Shown: positions 37,502 through 49,500 of the stretch, piece after piece
How positions within the stretch are numbered: position 1 is the first letter of the stretch
Layout of the letters: each line of letters opens with the position of its first letter
Assembly: GCF_020382885.2 (NCBI RefSeq)
Contig: NC_058506.1
Coordinates: 20,820,818 to 20,884,817, forward strand
Direction: 5' to 3'
Length of the DNA stretch: 64,000 bases
Source of the DNA: Scatophagus argus
Lineage: Eukaryota > Chordata > Actinopteri > Scatophagidae
The notes under the pieces: model-generated
Databases searched by the model: none
The model's input: only the letters and a program-made list of their open reading frames with translations
Told to the model about the DNA's origin: nothing
Position numbers and translations under genes: made by a program

Positions 37502-39973
37502 TCTAAAAAAAAAAAAACAGAAAGATAATGAGATGAGAGGTCATAGTGATGGTGTCATTAAGTTCCTCATTATGTTGCCGCTTCCTGACAAACTGAGCAA
37601 CCCCGTCTGAGCAACAGCTACGTTACCGGTCTTTCATTCTCCTTAAAGCTAATGGAAACGCAGGCAGAGATGAGTCATAGGACAACTTCTCGTAAAGAAG
37701 TCCGTCAGACAAAAGTGGAGAGGAGGGAGAACCATCAAACCAACGTCACGTTACTTCTTTAAGATCAGGCTCCCAGGTCTCCCCTGAGGAGCCCTGAAAA
37801 GGCCCTATTATGCATGCCAGAACAATGTGTCAGGATCACATTTGCCTTACAGTCCCAAGTGAGACGGCAACAGTGGACTACAGGCCTCTCTGTGCCCCGG
37901 TTCCCTGCAGCTGACCAAACTGGCCCGCTGTGCTCCAGCGTCTCTGTGTCTGAAGCCGCGAGGCTGCTCAGGACCTCATTACCACTTCTGTTTGGGAGCA
38001 ATCCATGCCTTGTTGGCTAAAGGGAGAGGAGCATCAACACTGGGGCACTAATGGCTTTAAGTGAGTGGGTTTGAATGGCCAAGGTCCTAGCAGTGGCCCT
38101 TTGGGGCTGTTCAGTGCCTGGCTTGGCATGCTTCCCACTGGCAAAGCAGAGTGTACAGCCAAGTTGGCAGATTTTGCAATCATCAAAAGCATTTAAAATT
38201 CATTGTTGAATGAAGGAGAATGTAACTTCAGTATTGTTGTACATTCAGTGAAATTAAACATTAGTGGGCCAATACATCACTGCCCATAAACCAGTCCATT
38301 TTGGTCAGCATTGTCCTTGTGAGACTTTTAAAAGTTCTCAGTTTATATTCGCATCCACATTTGCATTATTTTGGACTCATAATTTTGGAAACAGTCAGAA
38401 TTTGAAGTCCCCACCAGTATCACATCATACACCATGCAACCAGCAGCAATGGAGGACAATGTGAAGCTGACCCACAGCCGTCATGACTTTGGCACAACAA
38501 CTTTTGATTTGAAGCTAGATTTAGTTTGGTGACTTTCAGGCAAGATATTAACCAGTAAAGTTTCTTATATGCTGTGGACTTTTCAAAAACTAATACTTTC
38601 TTGAAATTTTGTTCAGACATTTTGTGGATAGCTGGCCTACAAGCTACCAGCCAGTCAGTCTTATCTCAGGTCTTTGGTAATTTACTAGTAGCACTGATGT
38701 CTCAGTTGTGTTTTAAACATGAGATATAATTTGTGTTGGCTTTAGCTTCATGGCCAAAATCAGATATTTATTGCTTGTCAAACTGGTTTCAGTGAACTTA
38801 GAGTTAAGGTTTGTGTTTTCATTGGGTGGTTTTAAGTTGTATAGTCATGCTGTCTTTGTAGTTTTGGCTTCATATCATGATGTCGTTTTTCTTTTTATCA
38901 TCCCTACACTCTGTACTGTACATATTGACCTCATGTTGTGGTTGATGCCATTAAAAGCTGTAAAAAAAAAAAAACAAAAGAAATGGACCTTTGAATTGAG
39001 ATTGTCTTATAACAATAAACCAATAAAACTCAAGGGCTTTTATATAACTTGAAACCTGGACTTTGGTATGATTTGGGGATTATGTGTAAATACAAACACA
39101 GCTTTTACTGTCCTAAAGACATTACCGTTGAAATGTATCTGTTGATACATGAAGCCTTCTCTCAAATCACTCTTACGGTAAATTGTGTTCAGGTGTGCCA
39201 AGCTTAGTGAGCATTGCTGAGAGAGATCCGCCCTTATGTCATCAGCCCCTCATCATACATTGTCAACAGAAAGATTATCACAATTGCTCTTTTGACTCTT
39301 GTAGCTCACCATCTTATCTGACTGGCATTAACTCCATGCCTTTTAGTGGGACGATTAAGATAAAGCCCCCAGTGCTTAAAAGATGAACAGGACACTTCTA
39401 CTTGTTTATCTTTGGGGGTCACACTCAAAGTGAGACATAATTTGCTGTATCAAGTGAACCACAAGCTTCACCAAAAATTCTATTACTTGCCAAAGAAAAT
39501 TTACTTGACAGACAGACTTGAAACAGACAAACTACGTATTTTGTTTAACCAAGTTTACTTACAACTTTTCTAAAAACTGTTTTATTTTTTTTGCTTTTTT
39601 TGTATAGTACTTTGATAATTTTTCCTCCTCATGTTTCTGTATCCTTAAAATCAAAGAATGACAAGGAACAATCATTATTTAGTTTAGCTAGGGTCAAATA
39701 TTTTGTTTTAAGGGATTTGTGAGCAATTAAAATGAAGCAAAAAAAAGAGAAAAAAGTTGGTAACACCTGTATCAGATATCATCAAATGTTTTAGAGAAAC
39801 AGTAAGACCACCAACAGCAGCCTGTACACCAGAAAAAACTGCTGATAGAGTTAAACTCCAATATACGTCAAATATCTGACATAAAGGCAGTCCATGTTTG
39901 CAGCATCAAGAAGTGACAGACCTAATGAGTATGAAGAAAGGTGAAGGAGCAGAGAAGGAAATGATGCACTCAC

Positions 39974-40060
39974 CTGCCTTCAAAAGATGGACATCGAGCA
40001 CCTTAATAGTCTAACCTGGCAACTTCCACACAGCAGTGTCTCATCCAGCAGAGGACCATC
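39974..40060 (-). other. tecta: Candidate noncoding first exon of tecta
   Basis: The tecta start codon sits one base after an acceptor (poly-T then AG), so a 5' UTR exon must lie upstream. The best donor seen is GAAGGCAG|GTGAGTGC, giving an exon starting at 39974 on this strand. The outer boundary is a guess and no promoter motif identifies the transcription start. Confidence 0.3.
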
Positions 40061-43000
40061 CAGAGTGGTGGTGGTGGTGATGGAGGGAGTAAAATGAGGC
40101 AGTGGAGGTGGCAGTTGCTAAAATGAAGAAAGAGAAGAAGGTACGTAGAGGAACTGAGTGTCCAGATAGAAGATCAACTCTGGTCCAATTCCAGCGCCAC
40201 AGGATTACCAGCAGAAGCAACAGCAATCCAAAGATATGTGTTCAAATGGTGATGTCCGTAGAGGAGAACAACAGAGAATTTGTTGAAGCTGTGGAAGGAG
40301 TTTTGCCTAAAGAAGCAGGTGCAAAGTTTACCTGGGATACTGTTCAACTTAATCTGAGATCAGTGTTTGGGGAAAGGGGGAGGTGGGGAGGAGAGGGAAG
40401 TTGAGGGGAGGGACACCATAGGAATCTGAGGAAGAGAGGGAGTGGAAACAGGGCAATATGTAAGGTGGCAAGAAGGGAGGTCAGAGTTTTGGAAGTGATG
40501 GAGGCAAGTGGAAAAACCAAAGAGAATTACTGTTCGCTGAAATGCTTTAGATGGAGAGGAAAAGGAATGTATTGTACAAAGAGAGGCTTTCACACAGGAT
40601 GAGTGTCAAGCTTTTTGGGCAAGATCTGTCATTGGGAATTGCAAAGAGCCAAATGATGATAAAATATGTCTTCGGTGGAAAATTTGGAGGAAACAGTGGG
40701 GTCTCTATCTTTTTGGAACATTTGAACACTAGGGTCTTATTCGTGTTTCAATGAGGATCTGAAAAAAACATTTAAAATATTTGTCAATAATTTCTGGAAA
40801 CAAATGGACAGTGCATTTGGCCCCTTAGTTGAATTATTTTTCTCAGCAGGGGTAAAATTAGCTTGACTCTGCCTTTGGATTAGGCCTCATTTCTAGTTAA
40901 GACTTTGCCAGGGTTCATTCAGTACAGTTAAAGCTTAGGGCACCTGAGCACAAAAACTCACCACAGTAGTACAGTCTCACTCTGGGGCATTTATGAACAA
41001 AAACCAGAAACTCAGAGTCTGAAACCTTGCTTTTCAAGCTCTGTGGCAGATAGAGTTACAGAATTAACATGAGTCACTTTGGATACTCTGTGTACCCCCT
41101 TTTTTTTAATTAGGAATAGCCTCATTTACAAAGTTATACAAGACACTTAATTTCCATAGATCCTGGAAAGATAACGAGGGGAAATCTCAGGTGGATCCAC
41201 ACTGATAGGTTCTGGGAAGGAGAGGGCAGTCAGTTGGGTCTTTGTTGCAGGCGGACAGTGGAAGTAATTGGAGAGGTGGGGAGCAAGATGTGTGAAAGGC
41301 TCCGGGACTGAGGGCAGGCCCTGAGCTCCCATTAAGCAGCACCAAAGCTTTCTGTGGAGCCTTCTTTTATACCTCCCACGTCTTGTTGTGTAAATGGAAA
41401 CATACTCTTAACCAACCTGTGAAAGAGAGTGTCACACAAAGATGGACAAAAAAATCAACAGCTACGGATGACCCACTGGGCCGGGCGAGCTTCCTGATCT
41501 AGGGTTTGTGTTTTGGGAAATGTCGAAGATGGAGAAGTGGAGACACAAATGCAGTTTAAAAGGAGAATGAATATTAGCCAGAAATATAACTCAAAATCAG
41601 GGCTGATCTATCTTACTGACTGCTGGATGCATAAAGAATCAGTAACATGTCCACCAATAGCAGCATAACCAAACATAAAACCAGTAAAAACATCAAAAGA
41701 AAAAAAGAAAAAAAAACAAACAAATTCAGTCAGCACACTGATATCTTTGAGTTGACTTTATAGCACTTTTTCAGTATGAACATAAGTACTCAAAAGGCCT
41801 TTATTGTCTGGTACTGGACTGTTTGCTGGCTGAGGTGATGCAAACAGATGCAACAAAACCTTTGATGCTGAAAGCCTGACCAAAGTGGAGACAAGAGGAT
41901 TAGCAATAGACATCAAAACCAAAAACTCCACTCAATGAAGAGACAAAGGGATGTCAAGGATGCTGCAGTATGTAAAAACTCATCTACAAGCAAAGGGTTC
42001 TTGTGAGCGTTTGGATCTCTGGAGAAAAGCCAACAGCAAGAGGAATCATAACCAAATAGTAAAAATCATGTCTTTGTGGATAAACAAGTGCGGTACTGAT
42101 TTCGAATAGCACTATCCTCTTTTGTTAGAAATGGAAGTGAGAGCAGCAATGTGGCTTGAACTGCCAGTGGTAGGTGCCTTGAAGCCAGGAATCATTAAGC
42201 CTCACTGATCAACATCCATAATAGACAATAAAATTCTTTCTCACAACAGCTTTAAAATGACTTCCAATGAGGAGGGGACAGAAAATGCATCAAAAGTTTC
42301 TGTGTAGCAGGAGGGTAGTGTGTGGGAACAGGGTCAAAGTATCCAGCATCACAAGTTCTGGAGAATCCATCAAGCCTGACCTTCACAAAGAAGGTCCTGG
42401 ACTGGATACCCGCTGAGCTCTGTTCGGCGGTCACCTAATCCGTGGAGTGGGCCACTCCAATTCAACCCTTATGCCCAGCGGTTGGCTCTGCCCTGCCCTC
42501 CTCTCCTTCCTTTCCATTCACAAAGGTGAACCTCCTTCCAGTAACCCAAACCTTTTTACCCCAGTGACTCCTTCACCTCGGCATACAATAGACCCTGTTC
42601 AGCCCTCCTGCCCTCCACCCCACTTCATAACGCAATGGGGCAGATCAGAATACCAACCGCACTTCCAGGTCCTGTTTACACAACAAGGTTCTAGGTGTGA
42701 TCTATACAATGCAACCACATCCATCTTCCACCGAAAGGCTGACCCTACAGTAGTGAGCACGACAACAGTGTGGTTTGGGCCAAGGTCTTTGGTTGATGCA
42801 CCAAAATTAGGTTAGCCTCTACACAGAAACTGCAGCGACTTTTGAGGAAGGATGACTTCTGAAGATGACTATGCCTCAATGGTCAAGAACTTTGATATAT
42901 ACTCAACTATGTTTTAAAAAAATCAGCATTCACTGTGGTTGAATTCCATGTGAAATCCTACATGTCAAAACTGCGTACCTACAAGCCTTTACTGTATTAA

Positions 43001-43104
43001 TGTTGACAATAACAATGCTAAAATGTGGATGTTTGGCAGATATAATGTGAAAAATTCAGGGAGGCACCATTCAGTCCGTGGGTCCATGCTTGAACATGAA
43101 TGAG

Positions 43105-43190
43105 TCACAAGAACTGATCCTCTGGGCATCATGGATATTCATATCAAATTCAATGTCAATTCATTTGACAGTTAGCAAGACATTTTATAA
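43105..43190 (+). repeat. Dispersed repeat, third copy (CTCTGGGCATCATGGATATTC)
   Basis: gatcctctgggcatcatgga, tattcatatcaaattcaatg, tcaattcatttgacagttag corresponds block by block to the unit at 15955-15990 and to part of 15772-15900. Confidence 0.55.
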
Positions 43191-46100
43191 AATTCTGAAA
43201 GTGTCAACCGCATGATAGCGCTGGATGCCGCAGAATCATGGGATCACCAAAGAAAGTCATTTTCAGCTGAACCAATCTCAATATTTAGATACAATTCAGT
43301 TAGCTCATTAAAAGCTACTGAAAGAGACTGAACTTTAAGGGCATTTTTATCCTTACAGACCAGGAAAGCCACCAAGGCACAACACTTTAGACTGTGTACC
43401 AGCATCTGCGTTCTGGAGCCGTTTCTCAATAAAATGTGAAGAGCACTTCTGTGGCCTCCCGCCTCCTTAGCTCCCGGACTTTGAGAAGGGGGTCCTGCCG
43501 GTGATGGTGTGTGTCGGGTGGTGGTAGGTGGCATGGATATCCCACACAGGATTAGAGCTGTGCTGTTGGAAGAGGAGGAGGGGGAAAGTAGAGGGGATGC
43601 CCCAAGAAACACAACACCGGCTGACACGTATGGAATGGACTCTCTGCAGCTCGACCAGAACACGCCTGCCAGAAAGAGAGAAGATCTGCAGAATCCCATC
43701 TTCTCCACAGCCAAGAATTCAGCCTGTGAAACAGAGCTGTGCAATACTGAGCACGTGTACATGCTGCCGGTAACGTGAGTGATGCCCCACTTCATATCTA
43801 GCCAGGATAGTGAAATGCTTGACAGTAGTTAAAAAACATTCTTTTACACGATGTCTTTTGTAGTTATACCCTCGGTACAAGAAACAATAAAAAGTAAAAA
43901 AAAAAAATAATTACCGTACCACACATTGATGGTGGATACGAGAGTCTTCAAGGCTTTCTTTCTCTGATGAAGGCATCTGGGGTCAAGGACAAAATGATGA
44001 ACGGCTGGAGGTCCACCAGTAACGGAAAAGTTGTCTATCTGAACCAGGTCACAGAGTTTCACTTGAAGTATAAAAACTTTACACAAGAAGAGGCTGAAAT
44101 AATTAGAATTTATTTCTTTAAGAGAAGTGAAAGCACCATTATACAGTACAGATGAAGAAATTGCATATAATCTCACTGAAAACCACTGAAAATATGAAGA
44201 TTTAAGAAACCACATAAAGCTAAAGTGATATAAATTAAACACCATATACTAAACAACACAAGGCAAACTGTTTCACAGATTAGCAACTATCTTTTATATT
44301 TCTTTTAAAATCAGTAAATAATCTTTGCATTTGGTATTACTGAAGGAAAGCGGTGAGGGTGACAGGTGCACAGATAATATTTCAAAGGTGTCAAGATTAC
44401 AAATGCCCATAAACAACACTGTTTCCCTGAAATGACAACACCTCATATACATTTTAAATCAGAACTGTCAAGAAATATCTGAACATGCATGTCGCCAGCT
44501 TGACAATCCTCTTTAGAAAGAAAGAGACCCTCAACATCCCGCGTAAGAACTCAGTTGTAATAAAGTATAACATGTGAGTCAAGACAGAAAAACAAAGAAA
44601 GATCTCCAGTTATCTACTACACAAAGTAAGCTTGTGTCAGAGGAGACGAGACCGCGAGGCCGCCTCGTGGCGACGGCGCCTCGACGCATTTTCACACAAG
44701 AGTAAACTTCACTTGGTATCTTAACATTTTATCCTGACAGCTCGCTTCACACAACCCGATTTCAAACATTAACTCCTTTGCATTCACAGCACTCCAACAT
44801 CTAAAAGAAATGGCCTGCTTTTACTAATTCATTTTTAGCATTTTTTCACCGACAAACAAACACGATATTGTTTCCACTGAACGTGTGCAGTACACATATG
44901 GTGAAAGAAAGGCTGGAGCATCTCCCAGCATGCACTGAGCAAAATGTGGAGTGGAGGGCAGCTTCTGCAGTGTCAGTGTGATTTTAAAAACAATCAATGC
45001 CAATTTGAGCCAACGGAAAAGCCTGCGAGCCCACATCCTGTGAAACAGCACACACTGACAGTGTCAGGTTTGAGGTAACGGGTGAGGGGCCAGAGCCTGA
45101 TGCGTGAACCCATTCTAACTGAAATGCAGCGGAAGTGTCCATGACACAGCGCCTGGTGTGAGGTTACCATACAGACTGGGCCTCAATGTTTCTCAGCTGC
45201 CTCTGCAGGGAGGGAGAGACGCTCCATTCATGGGCTGGACAGCCAGAAGACCAGCAGTAACCGGAGCGTCAACACTCCTGTTCTCTGTCCCAGACCCAAG
45301 CTCACCTCAGACATCTCGTCTTTCCGCCACGGCGTCCTGCCTGAGCTGCGGCCATGTGCTCTACGTTATCCCCGACACACTGCGTTTGTGATTTCAGCTC
45401 GGGGGTCATCCTAGGATATCTCACTGCTGTCAAGAGTCATGTGGAAAGACGACGGCGATCTGAGTGGCAGGAGGAAAGATCGGCGTTACTGTCACTGCAC
45501 ACTTGTGTTCCCAGAAAAGAACATTCAAACGAAGCCTCTTCTAACCAGTACGATCGTGACAATATTGATCATATTTAAGTCATTCATCTTGTTTTGCCCG
45601 CATAAGTTATTTGCATGCACAAACCCGCCAACACGCAGACAACAAAAGATCATGTGAAGAGTTCAGTGAGCTCAGCTGCAATCGCTGCTGCATGGTTAAG
45701 GTTCACTGCTGCTGTCCACTGTGTTGGTCCTTTTGTTTCAGGCACAGTAAGATGTAAGATAAGAATACTCACTGCTGCCCACGGACACACTTCACAGACT
45801 GCAGTAAACAGACCGATCTTCTACAAGCAGGAAGTGAACAGAAAAATGGGGCGCGAACATCAGAGCTGCTCATTATGGTGGAGAAAAGCCAACCAAGCAT
45901 TTTAAAAACACAATCGACAGTGAAACTACAGAACTTATGCACCGGGATTTTTCAAACCTAATTTCCACCTGATCTTGTTTCTTAATTATGCTTTTGTGCC
46001 ATGATATTTCAACAGATTCAACGGAACCGATTCTACTAAAATAAATAAATAGTGCCATGCATGGTGCTGCAGTCTAACCAGCAGGCAAGTAAGGGGAAGT

Positions 46101-46433
46101 TTTTCATGCTAAAATCTCAGATCTGATCTGACAAACACTCCAATCATAAAATGGTTTTAGTTTTTACAATCAATGTGCAATTTGTGCATTCAGCTGGTAA
46201 TTATGGCAGCCGTTTTTTTCTTTCATGGGCCTATTTGCACCACGTCTGGATTTGCATTTTTCATAAATGAGACGTAAACTGCAGTCCTCGCTGGAACAAC
46301 TTAAGCACAGACGTGTGCGAGTCAAAATACAATCTTTGTGAATGTGGAACTCCTGTGTGCAATACTACTGTATCATTTTGTTCAATATGGTGGACAGCAA
46401 ACTTGTTTACATTCATGGCTGAAAAATATCACC

Positions 46434-46439
46434 TTTATT
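46434..46439 (-). promoter_or_regulatory. Polyadenylation signal of tbcel
   Basis: TTTATT on the plus strand is AATAAA on the transcribed strand, 114-119 bases after the tbcel stop codon. Confidence 0.55.
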
Positions 46440-46552
46440 CCCCCAAAAAAAGAAAAGAAAAAAAAAAGGCTTAAGTCAAAGCTTGGTATCCGGTCAGTGT
46501 TCATTTTCCAAAATCCCTGTCCCAATCATACAAAACCACTGAGCCTCCCGGC

Positions 46553-49500
46553 TCAAAGATCTGAGGAACTGCAGCGGCTTTTGACTTTGGGCACCACTAG
46601 AATCTCATCCCCATCTCGAATGCTGTAGGAGTGGAGGGCTCGGCAGCCACACTTCAACTCCTCAGGTCCAAAGACGGAACACATCTCCCGGTTGATGTAG
46701 AAGAGCCGGATCCCATTGGTGGGCAGCTGCAGCAGAGCTTTAAGTTGTTTCTTCAGGTCTCCCACCGTCTGCTCCAGACGGAGGCTGACGGACTCCACCC
46801 GCTCGCCCCAGCGGACGTCCACCAGGGTGCTGCGGGGGCTCAGGTCCACCTCTGCCAGCGGGGCCAGGTGACCATACTTGGATACAAGGATGTGGTACCT
46901 GGGAGAAGACAGGACTCACGTCAGATCACTGAAGGGTTTTGCTTTTTTTGTTTGGGGAGGTTGGTGATGGTCAGGACATCAGTTATTGGTGCTAATGAGC
47001 CACGATAAGCCGTCAGAATGTGGGTACCTGTAGCTCGGCTAACAGGTCTACGGCGAAAGGCTCACGGTGTGTGTTTCCGTCGTGGAGTGTTGTAGCTCTG
47101 CTGTTTGATACGGTTAGTCAGCCCTAAATATTTTCTTTCCACCACGCAGACGAAAACGTGCATCTGCTCACGTTCATGAAAGGGCAGGATGCAAGCAATC
47201 AGTGGCGTCATTCTCAGCCTAGCTGCAATGTTAGCTAGTAGATGCTCAGTCCTTCCGATACAGAAAGAATTTATTTTCCTACATTAAACTCCTCGCAACC
47301 AGATTTGTGGATTATGTTGAGTAACGTCATTTGTTTCGTTTTTGGTTGGAGACCCTTAGTGGCAGAAAATAAATACTGAACTGTTAACACACAGGAAAAC
47401 TCTCCGGAATAAAGCAAATGGAGAATGACCTCTGTGAGAACATATTCAAAAGGACGTGACAAAACGATGCATCTCATCATGGCATTTCATCATGAAATGC
47501 TTCCCACATAAGACTGTAGTGCGTTTTGATTCATCTGGCCCTTCTCATCCACATGTACCCTGTGGCGTTTTTCTAAGCCACTAATGTAATGCAGGGGGGA
47601 CTGAGATGTACCAGCGACCCCCGTCTGGACTCACTCAACCCCAGGAGGCTGCAGTTATGCAACCTCTTATTCTTTCTGGTCTTTCTGGGGGAGTGCAGGC
47701 CTGTAACAGTGAATGGAAGAGCTACACGTTTTGTCTCCAAAGAACAAGCAGAGGCAAAATCAACGTCTATTAAAAAACTTTTTCTTTCCATCAGTTATTA
47801 TTGCAGCTTCTGTTTTTAAATCTGCCAACTTCTCCACCTCAGCCTAAAATGTTTCCTGCTACACTTCAGCTTTTTCCCTCAAAATGCTGCCATTTTCACT
47901 CGGGTTGTTTTCAAAGCAAATTAAAAATGACGGTAAAAAGAATAGAAAGAATAGAAACTTGGCTTGTGTGTTTTTGAGAGGCAGAGACACACTGAGTTCT
48001 CTGCCTCTTGCCTGCCGTGAGAAAGCGCTCAGCCATCTCAGGGGAATGCGTGTTCGAGATAAGGACCCAGGAACGATTAAATAAAATCCAGGAGAAAAGG
48101 CCTGCGCTTTCAAAGCTACTGTAACAGCTGGGCCAATCAAAGCAATTTCCCTTCCCTCCCCAAAACTCCCCCCACAAAGCCAATCCCCTGGCCTGGGGTT
48201 TCTGGCCAAAACTTGTGGTCCACCCTGGGAATTCTCCTCTAAGGCCACAGTGCACAAAGTGCCATTCTAAGAGAAGCCATTTAGCTAAAAGGCTTCATTT
48301 AGGGTGGTAAGCATGGTATTATGGGGCAAATAATGCTGCAGGTGATAACAAGTCAGCATTCCAATTGTCTTTTCCAGCATTCTTCGATAATGGACAGTAA
48401 AGTAGCAGCAGGAACAGATTTTAGCTGACTTTTCTTTTGGCGTTTCCATCTACCTCATTATCTCTTTTCTCCGTATTGAAAGATGACCTGCTTAAAAAGT
48501 TAAAATGTTGATTTCCCTTCCCAGAGCGGTCCAGCTCCAGGTCCAGTCCCCCTTCAGTCCCTCTCAACTCAATCTACTGGGTACTTGAACACTCAGATTT
48601 CTCTTTCAGTCCAGACCTCTTTTTACCTTGCAACTAATCCTTCCTGTCCGGGCAACACATTTCTCTCTTTATATTTCTGTTTCCTAGTCCCACAAACCCT
48701 TTCCTGGGTTACCCACAATTCTCTGTATCTCTCCTTTCTTTTCTTTTCTTTTTTTTTAAATTATTGACGTATATCAGTGCCTATCAGTCTGATTGATGGT
48801 GTGAGCTGTGTTTATGATTACTTAAACCAGGGCCATGTCGGACGTGTTCACCTGAGAGGCTGTGACCTGCAGAGCTCTGATCTTGCGGGGTAGCAAGGCC
48901 ACAGCCCCATCCGAAAGGAAAGGGGATAGCGGTGTGTTCACTGCTTACTGAGCGTGTCCGACACCCCCATAACACCCACATGAAGTCCTGGTGTTCGCTA
49001 ACCTCGGACCTACACTGAGAACCTGGCTCCAGATCAAGACCACGAACACAGTGTTTGAAAACAGGAAGGAAAGAATTGGAAACATGACGGCTGCTGTGGA
49101 CACAATTACCAAATTCCTAATGGATCTTCACACGTTTTCTTTGGCATAATCAGCAAGACAATTAATTAGCCAGAAGAGTTACTGACATCAGAAATCAAAA
49201 CAATCTCTCAGCTGAAGAGCTGAGGTTGGCAGAGAAGGTGTTTATTAAAAAAAAAAAAAAAAAAAATCTACGTCTACCTTGTGGATCACTTTCCCAATCA
49301 GAGAATTCCCAGCACAAAGGACTCATTGAGCAGGGAGAGACTGGTGGCATTGTCTCCCAAAGGTTAGTTCCCCCAGTCAGGGACTACACCTTCTTTCACA
49401 AAACCTTCTCCAACATTCTGCTGAGGTTAAGTGGAATGCAGTCGGTGAAGAGCCTGCGCAATTATTCAACCGCCGTCAGCCCCTGAGGACGGCTTTCCAA

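Larger units (their letters stand above)
37502..46552. other. Intergenic region between tecta and tbcel
   Basis: Nine kilobases of mostly AT-rich DNA upstream of tecta and downstream of tbcel. It contains a possible tecta 5' UTR exon (about 39974), one dispersed-repeat copy (43105-43190) and an unexplained stretch open in several frames (43244-43795). No other recognisable gene or RNA was seen. Confidence 0.55.

Noticed and set aside
40102..40404. 100-codon plus-strand frame near the tecta 5' end
   Set aside because: Lysine/glutamate/glycine-rich purine stretch with no family similarity; explained by local base composition.
46631..47008. 125-codon plus-strand frame opposite the tbcel last exon
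   Set aside because: Antisense shadow of the conserved ubiquitin-like coding exon.
47859..48257. 132-codon minus-strand frame in the tbcel last intron
   Set aside because: It overlaps another open frame on the same strand, has no domain, and sits in an intron with correct phase on both sides.
48836..48963. Inverted TGTCGGAC / GTCCGACA pair in a tbcel intron as a possible transposon terminus
   Set aside because: Only eight bases long with no target-site duplication or further terminal similarity; could be chance.
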